NCBI GenBank assembly: GCA_002407905.1
Contig: DHPL01000069.1
Span: 5,258-16,303 of the forward strand
Origin: Anaerolineaceae bacterium UBA5365
GTDB taxonomy: Bacteria; Chloroflexota; Anaerolineae; Anaerolineales; Anaerolineaceae
Length of the DNA stretch: 11,046 bases
Reading direction: 5' to 3'
The notes beneath the pieces were generated by a model. The model did no database searches. It was not told where the DNA came from and worked only from the letters and a program-made list of their open reading frames with translations. Below, in pieces: positions 1-6,824 of this stretch (positions are counted from its first letter, which is position 1; the number at the start of each line of letters is the position of its first letter). Both the position numbers and the translations under genes were made by a program.

Positions 1-1141
1 AGATCATCTGCCCCCAGGCCGCCAAAACCGTCGAAATGATCATCGCGATCACCCGGATCTGGTCCGCATTGATTCCGCTGGCAGTCGCCACACCCTGGCT
101 TTGGCCCACCGTGCGCATATTCTGCCCCAGGCGGGTATCCAAAATCTTTTGGTTGAAAAGGCAGAGCCCCGCGATCAACACGTAGGGCAGCACCGGCACC
201 CGCACCAGCATCAGCGTCCGTTCCACTTCCGGAAGGTAGGTCAGCCCGTAAAGCACCCCGGCCATCGCCAGGCCCAGCAAAGCCTTGCCCAGCTTGAATT
301 TCTGGTCTTTTTGAATCAGCTTTTTGGATACGATCTGGTAAAGCTGCCAGATAGCGTAGCCCGCCAGGGTGAACGTAACACCCTCCAAGAGCGGCAAACG
401 GGTCGCGCCGATGAAGTCTTTCACGGAGGGGATGAAGGTCAACCCATAGAACAGCGCGGCGCCGCCCAGCCATACCCAATCGCTCACGCGCAGCTTGTAA
501 CGCTTGGCAGCCGCCATGATCAGTTTCACAAGCGTGATCGCCACCATGATAAAGAAAAACAGCTGGAGCAAATTCATCACGCTTACATCGTCGATGGCGT
601 ACTTAAGGTTGCCGGTAAGATCGATGGTGTTCTTCACCCCAATGCCGCCATCGATGATCAGGCGTGGGTTCTTCATCGGGATCACACCGCCAATGATCAC
701 CAGCATCCAAAGCTGGTAGAGGCCATCGGCAAAGTAGCCCAAAATCAGGCCCGCGATCATCTCCGCGCCTTTCATCTGGTTGAAGAGTTTGCCGCCCAAA
801 AAGCCGAAGAACGCGGCCAGGGGCGTGGCAATCGCCAAAACCAGCAGCGTGCCTTCCAGGCCGCCAAAACCCCAGTAAACCACGAAGAACATGGCAATTT
901 GGGTGGCAATGGCCCCGATAACAATGCCAAAGTTGAGCCCCATGCCGGCCAAAACCGGGATGAGCAAGGCCAGCACAGTAAAAGTATTGCGCGCAACGCG
1001 CGTGAACACGCCGTCCACCACCGTGGGAATGGGTGTTTTGGAAACAACGATCGCCCCAATACAGACCAAGGCGAAAAAGATCATCACCTTGTTGTCAAAG
1101 ATCCAGCGGCCTAATTTTTGGACAGGATTAGCCTTTTTCAT
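1..1141 (-). CDS. ABC transporter permease, BPD_transp_2 type, second of pair (3' end cut by window edge)
   Basis: Inner-membrane permease subunit of the minus-strand importer. The ATG at 1141-1139 overlaps the stop of the preceding permease as ATGA, implying translational coupling. The frame stays open for 380 codons to base 1, so the C-terminus is missing. Hydrophobic helices alternate with short loops. It is a clear paralogue of the neighbouring permease: LLIPVLAGMGLNFGIVIGA (residues 59-77) matches the neighbour's VQAGIGLNFGISLG stretch, GAEM (125-128) matches GSEM, and ATASGINADQIRVIAMIIST (352-371) matches SSGINVDRMRIMGTALST, the conserved cytoplasmic loop of RbsC-like permeases. Unlike the neighbour, it has about 100 extra residues (roughly 215-335) holding additional membrane segments and an internal repeat (YGLT-[FI/YL]-P-x-V at 232-240 and 298-306). 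I infer a heterodimeric channel with the other permease. The substrate is unknown. Confidence 0.88.
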   Translation of the reverse strand, partial: MKKANPVQKLGRWIFDNKVMIFFALVCIGAIVVSKTPIPTVVDGVFTRVARNTFTVLALLIPVLAGMGLNFGIVIGAIATQIAMFFVVYWGFGGLEGTLLVLAIATPLAAFFGFLGGKLFNQMKGAEMIAGLILGYFADGLYQLWMLVIIGGVIPMKNPRLIIDGGIGVKNTIDLTGNLKYAIDDVSVMNLLQLFFFIMVAITLVKLIMAAAKRYKLRVSDWVWLGGAALFYGLTFIPSVKDFIGATRLPLLEGVTFTLAGYAIWQLYQIVSKKLIQKDQKFKLGKALLGLAMAGVLYGLTYLPEVERTLMLVRVPVLPYVLIAGLCLFNQKILDTRLGQNMRTVGQSQGVATASGINADQIRVIAMIISTVLAAWGQMI

Positions 1142-2256
1142 GCTGCCCGGCCTCCCTTCGTTTTCGAGAGCGCATACAAGATGATGCCATTGCTGATGAT
1201 GATGCGCATGATCTCAGGCAGGGTGCCAATATTGACCACCTCATTGATCACCGGCAGAGCCATGGAGAGGATGCCCTGAAAGAGCAATGTGCCGATGAGC
1301 ACGTTGGCAATATTCGCCCGGGTAACCGTCGCCCCGCCGATCAGTACCGCGGCCACACTGGCAAAACCCATCATCAAGGGGGCGTTATACAGCTGCAAAA
1401 AGCCGTAAATCGAGGCATACACAATGATGCCGATCGCGCCCAGAACCGTTGATAATGCCGTGCCCATGATGCGCATGCGGTCCACATTGATGCCTGAACT
1501 GCGGGTAAAGAGCTGGTTTTCTCCCGCTGCGCTCATGGCAATACCTGCCTTGCTGCGGAAAAAGAACCATACCAGAATGCAGAGCACGGTGAGCAGGATG
1601 ATGGCCCCGATGGGCAGGGTGATGTCCCCCGCCTTGATTGCCAGCCATTGCAGCCAGGCCGGCTGGGTGGCTTGCACCTTCACCGGGTCGCTGAGGATGC
1701 CGCCAAAGGAGCCTGCCAGGCTGACCGTGCTGCGCATACCGCGCCCTTGCAATGGCCAGATGAGGTCGCCATTGCTAAAGTACAGCATCAGCCAGACGAT
1801 GTTCATGAAAGCGATGATTGAGAAGCCCACATAGGTTGCCACGGTCATCTCGGAGCCTTTTACCCGGTTGAGCAGCATGCCGTAAAGCGAGCCAAAGAGC
1901 GTGGCCAGCACAATGCTCAGCAAGAGAGCAGTACCCAGGGTAAGCCAAAGGCCGCCGGCATTCATGTTCTCGGTCCAACCTACACGGAAGGCGATCTCCA
2001 TCGCCACTACCGAACCAAACAGCCCGGCAGCAATACCCAGAGAGATACCAAAGTTGAGCCCAATACCGGCTTGAACGCCAGGCACCATGGCCAACACAAG
2101 TATGCTGTACATGACTACACGGCGCAGGATGTCGCTAAAAATGGAAGCAGGCTTTAGCCCCAGGAAGACCGATGAGACGACCAGCACCAGGAAAAAGGCG
2201 CCGATGATCAGGCGGGGCAAGCCGATGTCTTCAATAACTTTCTTGAATTTGTTCAT
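1138..2256 (-). CDS. ABC transporter permease, BPD_transp_2 type, first of pair
   Basis: Complete 372-residue inner-membrane permease of the simple-sugar/nucleoside (RbsC/NupB-like) class. About nine or ten hydrophobic segments are visible (roughly residues 15-33, 48-62, 66-88, 103-128, 138-160, 214-233, 265-285, 297-310, 315-337, 347-364). The family's conserved cytoplasmic loop is seen at about 243-275 (GENQLFTRSSGINVDRMR, followed by a Gly-rich helix); in this family that loop contacts the ATPase. The ATG at 2256-2254 overlaps the stop of the ATPase gene as ATGA, and its own stop overlaps the ATG of the next permease in the same way, so the three genes are translationally coupled. The Gly/Met-rich GIGLNFGISLG motif at 64-74 resembles permeases of BMP-type nucleoside importers more than ribose permeases, but this is a judgement by eye. 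Confidence 0.9.
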   Translation of the reverse strand: MNKFKKVIEDIGLPRLIIGAFFLVLVVSSVFLGLKPASIFSDILRRVVMYSILVLAMVPGVQAGIGLNFGISLGIAAGLFGSVVAMEIAFRVGWTENMNAGGLWLTLGTALLLSIVLATLFGSLYGMLLNRVKGSEMTVATYVGFSIIAFMNIVWLMLYFSNGDLIWPLQGRGMRSTVSLAGSFGGILSDPVKVQATQPAWLQWLAIKAGDITLPIGAIILLTVLCILVWFFFRSKAGIAMSAAGENQLFTRSSGINVDRMRIMGTALSTVLGAIGIIVYASIYGFLQLYNAPLMMGFASVAAVLIGGATVTRANIANVLIGTLLFQGILSMALPVINEVVNIGTLPEIMRIIISNGIILYALSKTKGGRAA

Positions 2257-3851
2257 GCCTCCACCGCCGTTTCTTGCATGCCTGCCATTGCCAGACCGTA
2301 AGCGGCATCCGGGTCATCCGGTGCCATCACCTTGAACACCTTGCCTTCCGCCACGATGGCGATCCGGTCGCAGAGCGAGCGCAATTCCACCAGTTCCGAC
2401 GAAACCATCACCACGGTCACGCCCAACTCGCGGTTGATGCGCGCCAGGTACTCCAGCACCAGTTTCTTCGCGCCAATATCAATACCCCGGGTTGGTTCAG
2501 CTACAATGAGGATGCGCGGCACCATCGTGAGCGCACGCGCCAGGCAAACCTTCTGCTGGTTGCCGCCGCTAAGGCTGCCCGCGGTTTGCGCCGGCCCTGT
2601 GCAGCGGATATCCAGGTTCTTGATCATTTCGCGCGCGTGCCGGTTTGCCTTGGCCTTGTCCAGAATCTTAAAGGGGCCGTTCACAAAGTTATCGTCGATC
2701 TGCATGGCGCTAAAAATGATGTTGCGCTCAATCGATTCATTAAGCAAAAGGCCTACGCCCCGGCGGTCTTCTGAAACGAAGGCGATGCCATTGCGTAAAG
2801 CTTCGCCCAGCTTGCTGAGGTTCAAAGTTTTGCCAAAAACCTTTACTTCTCCGTTTACGTCATAAAGCCCCATGATGCCATTGGCAATTCCAATTTTGCC
2901 CTGCCCCGCCAGGCCGCCAAAGCCAAATATTTCGCCTTCGCGAATTTTCACATCCATGCCCTTTACCAATTCACCGGGCATATTCACTTGGTAATCCACC
3001 AGTTCCAGGGCGATGCGGTCCTCGCTGATCTGGCGTTTGTCCTCATCGGTATCATCCACCAGTTTTTCAACTTTTCGCCCGATCATCAGCTCCGCGATCT
3101 GCACCACGCTGGTCTCAGCGATGGGCTTCCGCGTCACAAACTCACCATCGCGCAGGATGGTCACCGTATCGGCTACGGTCATGATCTCGTTCAGGCGGTG
3201 GGTGATGAAAATAATGGCGATGCCTTTGCTGGCGATCACGCGCATAATCTCCAGGAGGCGTTCCGCCTCGCTCTCGGTAAGCACGGCGGTGGGCTCATCG
3301 AAGACCAGCAGCTTGATTCCGGTCTTATCGATTTCCCGCGCAATCTCAACGAATTGCTTGTACCCAATGGGCATGCCCGCCACCTGAGCGTACTCTTCGA
3401 TGTTCTGCATGCCGATGGAGTCCAGCGCGTTGCGTGCGTCAGCAGCCATCTGCTTCCATTGCATCGCGTCCAGCAGATCGCCAAAAACCTTGGAAAGGGC
3501 AGTGGGGTGCCCAATTTCGCGCCCCAGCTTGATGTTCTCGGCAACGTTGAAGGCTGGGATGAGCATAAACTCCTGGTGCACCATGCCAATTCCTGCCAGC
3601 ATGGCATCCCGGGGATTGCGGAAATCCACCTTCTGGCCATCCACGAATACTTCGCCCTCAAAGCCTCCGGTATTATGGATCACCGGCATCCCAAAAAGCA
3701 CATTCATCAGGGTGGATTTGCCGGCGCCGTTCTCGCCCATCAGCGCGTGGATCTCACCTTTTTTAACCTCAAAATCCACGTTTTTAAGCACCCGGTTGCC
3801 GAAGTACTCCTTGGAAATATTCCTCATTGAAAGGATGCTCTCGTTTTCCAA
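2253..3851 (-). CDS. ABC transporter double ATP-binding protein, RbsA/NupA type
   Basis: Energising subunit with two fused nucleotide-binding domains, 532 residues from the chosen start, normal for RbsA/MglA/NupA. Domain 1 has Walker A GENGAGKST (about 39-47), Q-loop Gln (about 93), Walker B LLVFDEP (about 181-187) and the H-loop His in ITHR (about 218). Its signature is degenerate, reading MPIGYKQ instead of LSxGQ. Domain 2 has a weak Walker A (GLAGQGKIG, about 313-321), a perfect LSGGNQQ signature (about 427-433), Walker B with Ala in place of the first Asp (ILIVAEP), and Ser where the switch His would be (VMVSSE). I therefore expect one good composite ATP site. An ATG 18 bases upstream (3869) is in frame but lacks a Shine-Dalgarno; GGGAGG sits 8 bases before TTG 3851, so TTG was chosen. 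The 3' end overlaps the first permease by 4 bases. Confidence 0.92.
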   Translation of the reverse strand: MENESILSMRNISKEYFGNRVLKNVDFEVKKGEIHALMGENGAGKSTLMNVLFGMPVIHNTGGFEGEVFVDGQKVDFRNPRDAMLAGIGMVHQEFMLIPAFNVAENIKLGREIGHPTALSKVFGDLLDAMQWKQMAADARNALDSIGMQNIEEYAQVAGMPIGYKQFVEIAREIDKTGIKLLVFDEPTAVLTESEAERLLEIMRVIASKGIAIIFITHRLNEIMTVADTVTILRDGEFVTRKPIAETSVVQIAELMIGRKVEKLVDDTDEDKRQISEDRIALELVDYQVNMPGELVKGMDVKIREGEIFGFGGLAGQGKIGIANGIMGLYDVNGEVKVFGKTLNLSKLGEALRNGIAFVSEDRRGVGLLLNESIERNIIFSAMQIDDNFVNGPFKILDKAKANRHAREMIKNLDIRCTGPAQTAGSLSGGNQQKVCLARALTMVPRILIVAEPTRGIDIGAKKLVLEYLARINRELGVTVVMVSSELVELRSLCDRIAIVAEGKVFKVMAPDDPDAAYGLAMAGMQETAVEA

Positions 3852-3859
3852 AAATCGTT

Positions 3860-3865
3860 CCTCCC
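3860..3865 (-). promoter_or_regulatory. Ribosome binding site that decides the ATPase gene start
   Basis: The minus strand reads GGGAGG here, 8 bases before an in-frame TTG (3851-3849). The only other early start, ATG at 3869-3867, would place this site inside the coding region and has just CACTCATT in front of it. This favours TTG initiation. The ATG form would add six residues (MREERF). Confidence 0.6.
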
Positions 3866-3874
3866 GCATAATGA

Positions 3875-3909
3875 GTGTGCGCCGGTCAGCGTTTACCGCC
3901 GGCGCACAC
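3875..3909 (-). repeat. Strong stem-loop between binding-protein and ATPase genes
   Basis: GTGTGCGCCGG (3875-3885) is perfectly complementary to CCGGCGCACAC (3899-3909), giving an 11-bp GC-rich stem with a 13-base loop. It fills most of the 66-base gap between the stop of the binding-protein gene (3936) and the ATPase start. On the minus strand there is no T-run after the stem, so it is not a standard intrinsic terminator. In many ABC operons such hairpins (for example the REP element between malE and malF) protect the upstream mRNA from 3' exonucleases and raise the ratio of binding protein to membrane subunits. That role is inferred here. Confidence 0.8.
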
Positions 3910-3935
3910 CCTTAAATTTGCGCTATAGGGTCAGC

Positions 3936-5153
3936 TTATTTCGAAAAATCGTAGAACGGGGAAAGCAGAAGGAAGTAATTATCCATCGGTGCTCCCTCGA
4001 ACTCGAAATTGGATACCTGTAAGCCCTGAATATTGCGCTCCGCTCCGGCTTCGTCCAACGCTGCCTTGAATGCAACGTAGTCCTTCGGTCCCTGCGTCTT
4101 GCCTTCCGCAAACGCAATCGCATAGCGTACGCCCGCGTCCAGCATCAGCATGTTGATCGGTACCGGCCAGGTGCTCATCCGAGCCTGCTGGTCCTTCTCT
4201 GTCAGCTTGGCTTTGATCTGGTCCAGCATGTATTGCACGTCGCCTTCATGGCCCTTGACGTCAATGTTCAACGCAGCGGGATATCCATGGTAGGGGCTCG
4301 GGCAGCACTGCTGCGGGAAGATCGCGCCTTGTTCCCATACCGAGCGGATCAAGGGTTCCTGCATGCCGCAGTTGGTCGAGAAGAATGCAGTATCTTTGCC
4401 GTACTTCTCTACCTGCCTTGGCACGTCCTCCAGGATGAACTGCTGCGCGCCGCTGATACCGGCATCACCCGTCGGGTCCGGTGCGTTCACGTCAACAAAT
4501 TCGATCCCCAGTTCTTTGCAGGTCTCGATCATGATCTCGCGCCGGGCGGCGATGGTGGCATAGCCCAGGTGCCGCGGGAAGCTGTAGTGGATGAATACTT
4601 TCGCGCCCATCCGGGCTGCTTCCTCAGGTATGGTCTTGCCCATCGAGATCTCGTCCACCATCATGACGATGTCGGCTTTGCTCGCGATCACCGCCGGATC
4701 TTCGCCCGGGACACCCGAAACGAACAGCATGTCCGGCCGCGTCTCGCGTACCTTCTCGATCGCTGCAGATGTGCCAGGGATGCTCTGCACCCAGACGATC
4801 GCTTTCACGTCCGGGTCGGCTGCCATTTGCACTGTCTGCGAGATCACGGTCTCGGTCTCGCTCATGAAGTTGTCCGGGTAGGTCGTGTGGACGATCATGT
4901 CCCCGTACTTTGCCTTCAGATTTTGTGCTTCGTTGTATTCTTCTTCACCTTGCGATACTGTGCCCGTTAGAATGCCAATTTTGTAAGGCTTGCCATCTGC
5001 GGTCACATGTGCTTCTGGCTGAGCGGGCTTTGCGGGTTGCTCAGCAGGGGGTGCTTCTGGGGCCGCGGGAGCAGCTGCGGTGCGGCAGGCACCTAAGAGC
5101 AAGCTGATCACCATCATTACGGCCAGTAAGCTAAACAACTTCTTTTGCCTCAT
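3936..5153 (-). CDS. DUF3798-like substrate-binding lipoprotein of ABC transporter
   Basis: Predicted extracytoplasmic lipoprotein of 405 residues, first gene of the operon. Residues 1-22 form a signal peptide (basic MRQKK, hydrophobic core) ending in lipobox LGAC with Cys23 as the lipidated residue. An Ala/Pro/Glu linker covers about 24-50. The mature domain begins near YKIGILTGTVSQGEEEYNEA (57-76), which with NCGMQEPLI (261-269), QQCCPSPYHGYPAAL (281-295) and the overall order I recognise as the DUF3798 family (PF12683); this is from memory, without a search. The fold is probably periplasmic-binding-protein-like, and the operon makes a ligand-capture role likely. The substrate is unknown. 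Cys262, Cys283 and Cys284 are unusual for an exported protein. The start is supported by GAGGAGG 7 bases upstream. An old database name, putative transcriptional regulator, for a clostridial relative does not fit the lipobox seen here. Confidence 0.82.
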   Translation of the reverse strand: MRQKKLFSLLAVMMVISLLLGACRTAAAPAAPEAPPAEQPAKPAQPEAHVTADGKPYKIGILTGTVSQGEEEYNEAQNLKAKYGDMIVHTTYPDNFMSETETVISQTVQMAADPDVKAIVWVQSIPGTSAAIEKVRETRPDMLFVSGVPGEDPAVIASKADIVMMVDEISMGKTIPEEAARMGAKVFIHYSFPRHLGYATIAARREIMIETCKELGIEFVDVNAPDPTGDAGISGAQQFILEDVPRQVEKYGKDTAFFSTNCGMQEPLIRSVWEQGAIFPQQCCPSPYHGYPAALNIDVKGHEGDVQYMLDQIKAKLTEKDQQARMSTWPVPINMLMLDAGVRYAIAFAEGKTQGPKDYVAFKAALDEAGAERNIQGLQVSNFEFEGAPMDNYFLLLSPFYDFSK

Positions 5154-5160
5154 TTATGAT

Positions 5161-5167
5161 CCTCCTC
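5161..5167 (-). promoter_or_regulatory. Ribosome binding site of the binding-protein gene
   Basis: The minus strand reads GAGGAGG, then ATCATAA, then ATG at 5153. This is a near-perfect Shine-Dalgarno at a 7-base spacing. It fixes the start of the lipoprotein and suggests high expression. Confidence 0.85.
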
Positions 5168-5261
5168 AAACAACTAATATGATCAATTCTTGGCCGCCCG
5201 CCGTGATCACCTTGCTTTCCACACAGCATTGATTTATGGCAGGTTTTGGCTTATTGGAATG

Positions 5262-5293
5262 AGTATATTACGACTTTTGTGAACGTTTGTTAA
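5262..5293 (-). promoter_or_regulatory. Candidate sigma70-type promoter of the DUF3798 transporter operon
   Basis: On the minus strand TTAACA (5293-5288; five of six bases of TTGACA) is followed after 17 bases by TAATAT (5270-5265). An overlapping TATACT (5267-5262) is a better -10 match but would need a 20-base spacer. Transcription would begin near 5257, leaving a leader of about 100 bases. The prediction is by eye. Confidence 0.4.
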
Positions 5294-5308
5294 TATTCGA
5301 TTAACTAA
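5286..5308. promoter_or_regulatory. Candidate operator palindrome over the -35 box
   Basis: TTTGTTAAT (5286-5294) and ATTAACTAA (5300-5308) are inverted copies matching at eight of nine positions around the spacer ATTCG. The inner GTTAAT/ATTAAC is perfect. The dyad covers the proposed -35 hexamer (5288-5293), the typical place for a repressor site. No regulator gene lies in the window, so the cognate protein is unknown. Confidence 0.4.
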
Positions 5309-5377
5309 CATAGGTTCATTATCCCCCATTTAGGGGCGTTTTTTGCCATTTGATACTAAACTTTGTGAATTACTGAC

Positions 5378-5394
5378 ACTTTAGAGGCTAAAGT
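5378..5394. repeat. Perfect 7-bp inverted repeat
   Basis: ACTTTAG (5378-5384) and CTAAAGT (5388-5394) are perfect inverted copies around AGG. The element lies about 85 bases upstream of the candidate promoter of the transporter operon and could be a regulator site. It is too AT-rich and lacks a T-run, so a terminator is unlikely. Confidence 0.35.
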
Positions 5395-5596
5395 ATGCTA
5401 TGCCGCGTTAACAATCGGAAAGGTCATATTATTTTTGGATTTTGGTGTGTGGCTGCTCAAAAAGTAATTTAACCGGACCAAGTTTCGCTAAAGAACTTTG
5501 CTGCCTGCTTGTGTATCGGCTCGATGCTTAGCATGCGGTGATCAGCGTTTTTTAAGTAGAACCCTTCCCCAGCCCTGTGATACAGCAGCGCGCATC

Positions 5597-6817
5597 TTAG
5601 ACGGAAGGGCTCGCCTGCTCGCCGCGCTGGAACTTCGCTACCGAGCCGAGCAGTAAATAGCTCATCAGCAGGGCAGCTGCGATCGGTACGCTCCAGGCCA
5701 ATTGGAGGGGCTGAAAAAGCTCCAGCAACCTGGCCAGCAGAGGAGTGCCCAAAGCGGCGCCGATACCCTGGGCTATCTGCAGGGCCCCAAGCGCCTGAGA
5801 GCGGTTTTCGTGATAGAAACTGGACGCCAGGTAAGAAGGTGTCACCGTTCCGATCGAGGCCCCAAAGCCAAAGAAAACCACGTAACCGATCAGCCCCGCG
5901 GTGCTGGGCAGACTTGCCAGGGAAACAAAACCCAGAATAACCGCGATGCAAACGATCAGCGTTGCCTTGCGCAAGCCCAGCCGATCGTAGAGCAGGCCCA
6001 GCAGGATCTTCCCCGCCATCAGTGCACCGGAACCCAGGGCCGTCATCAGCGAAACGGTGCCTGCACCGTAACCGCATAGCAGCAAGTAACTGGGGAAGTT
6101 GAGCAGAGCGGCAAGTGAAGTGAAGGCGGTAAGGGCCGTGCCGAAGAAAAGCAGTAAGAATGGGCCCTTGAAAAGCTTGGTTTTCGGCTGGTTTCTCTCC
6201 GCGGTTGCAGCATCGTGGTCCGTAACGGGCGCCTTGCGCGTTTTTGCCGGCAGCATGATCACTAAGGGAACCAGCAGCACCAGTTCCAATAGGCCGATCA
6301 GCAGAAAAGCACGCTGGTAACCCTGGTTTTGAATGGCGGAGTTAACCACCGGGTTCAGGATCATGCCGCCCAGCCCGCTGCCGGCCAACGCAATGCTTAG
6401 CATCAGCGCCCGGGAACGCTCCGGCGCGCTTTCAAGGATCAGCAGGGTCACCGGCATCACTGCCACGCCGGCGAATACAAACCCCATCATAAAAGCCAAT
6501 ACATAGAATTGCGCCAGTTCACTCGCTGCAGACAAGCCAGCCAGAACCGCGATCAAAATCAGTATTCCGAAAAGCAGGGGCTTCTTGGTTTGCATCCGCC
6601 CATACAGCCAACCCCAGACCGGCGCACCGATCACTGAAGCCAGCGAGATGAAAGTGTTCATCAGCGCCACCTCACTGCGGGCCACCCCCAGAGATTCAGC
6701 GATCGGAGTGATAAACAGCGCGAGCACATTGTTCACCACCGCGTGCGTCAAGGCCATCACGGCCAGGCCGGTAACCAGGGTATGAAGCATCGCAAAATTC
6801 CGGGGTTCTTTTTTCAC
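5597..6817 (-). CDS. Major facilitator superfamily transporter, substrate unknown
   Basis: Inner-membrane secondary transporter of 406 residues with about twelve hydrophobic helices in two halves, joined by a charged cytoplasmic loop (about residues 194-220, rich in Lys/Asp/Glu/Arg). The MFS motif A region is seen after helix 2 (GWLYGRMQTKKP, about 68-79) and its repeat in the second half (GLLYDRLGLRKA). The pattern resembles the MFS_1/oxalate-formate-like group of organic anion carriers, but specificity cannot be read from the sequence. The start is GTG at 6817. No Shine-Dalgarno precedes it, and TATAAT lies only 7 bases upstream, suggesting a leaderless mRNA. An ATG at codon 10 (6790) is the alternative start, also without a good ribosome site. 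The gene stands alone: divergent from thiN and 443 bases from the downstream operon. Confidence 0.88.
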   Translation of the reverse strand: MKKEPRNFAMLHTLVTGLAVMALTHAVVNNVLALFITPIAESLGVARSEVALMNTFISLASVIGAPVWGWLYGRMQTKKPLLFGILILIAVLAGLSAASELAQFYVLAFMMGFVFAGVAVMPVTLLILESAPERSRALMLSIALAGSGLGGMILNPVVNSAIQNQGYQRAFLLIGLLELVLLVPLVIMLPAKTRKAPVTDHDAATAERNQPKTKLFKGPFLLLFFGTALTAFTSLAALLNFPSYLLLCGYGAGTVSLMTALGSGALMAGKILLGLLYDRLGLRKATLIVCIAVILGFVSLASLPSTAGLIGYVVFFGFGASIGTVTPSYLASSFYHENRSQALGALQIAQGIGAALGTPLLARLLELFQPLQLAWSVPIAAALLMSYLLLGSVAKFQRGEQASPSV

Positions 6818-6824
6818 GTTTTTG

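Larger units (their letters stand above)
5154..5596. other. AT-rich intergenic region upstream of the DUF3798 transporter operon
   Basis: This 443-base stretch separates the MFS stop codon (5599-5597) from the binding-protein start, both on the minus strand. No convincing gene is seen. It contains, reading in the minus direction, an 11-base near-palindrome ATGCTAAGCAT (5524-5534), a 7+3+7 dyad (5378-5394), a C4/G4 hairpin with a T-run on the plus strand (5323-5344), a palindrome (5286-5308), a candidate promoter (5262-5293) and the ribosome binding site (5161-5167). I see no clear minus-strand terminator for the MFS gene, so read-through is possible. Confidence 0.6.

Noticed and set aside
101..1114. 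Long plus-strand open frame (337 codons) opposite the second permease
   Set aside because: Its product is dominated by His, Gln and Arg with no domain pattern, and it is the antisense shadow of a well-supported permease gene.
2988..3830. Long plus-strand open frame (280 codons) opposite the ATPase gene
   Set aside because: Antisense to conserved ABC ATPase motifs, His-rich and without recognisable features. Codon bias of the real gene explains the lack of stops.
3875..3909. Intrinsic terminator ending the binding-protein transcript
   Set aside because: Strong stem but no T-run on the minus-strand side, and the ATPase gene follows at once; a stabilising or attenuating stem is more likely.
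4233..4970. Plus-strand open frame (245 codons) opposite the binding-protein gene
   Set aside because: Antisense to the lipoprotein gene; composition rich in Arg, His and Cys, with no ribosome site or domain.
5323..5344. C4/G4 hairpin followed by TTTTTT on the plus strand
   Set aside because: The stem is only 4 bp and no plus-strand gene lies upstream to be terminated. On the minus strand it has no T-run, so it is not a terminator of the MFS gene.
5524..5534. 11-base palindrome ATGCTTAGCAT downstream of the MFS gene
   Set aside because: Short, no T-run and no promoter nearby; such a dyad is expected by chance at this length.
5469..6077. Minus-strand open frame (202 codons) overlapping the end of the MFS gene and the spacer
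   Set aside because: Mostly an out-of-frame reading of the MFS gene, with no ribosome site or family resemblance.
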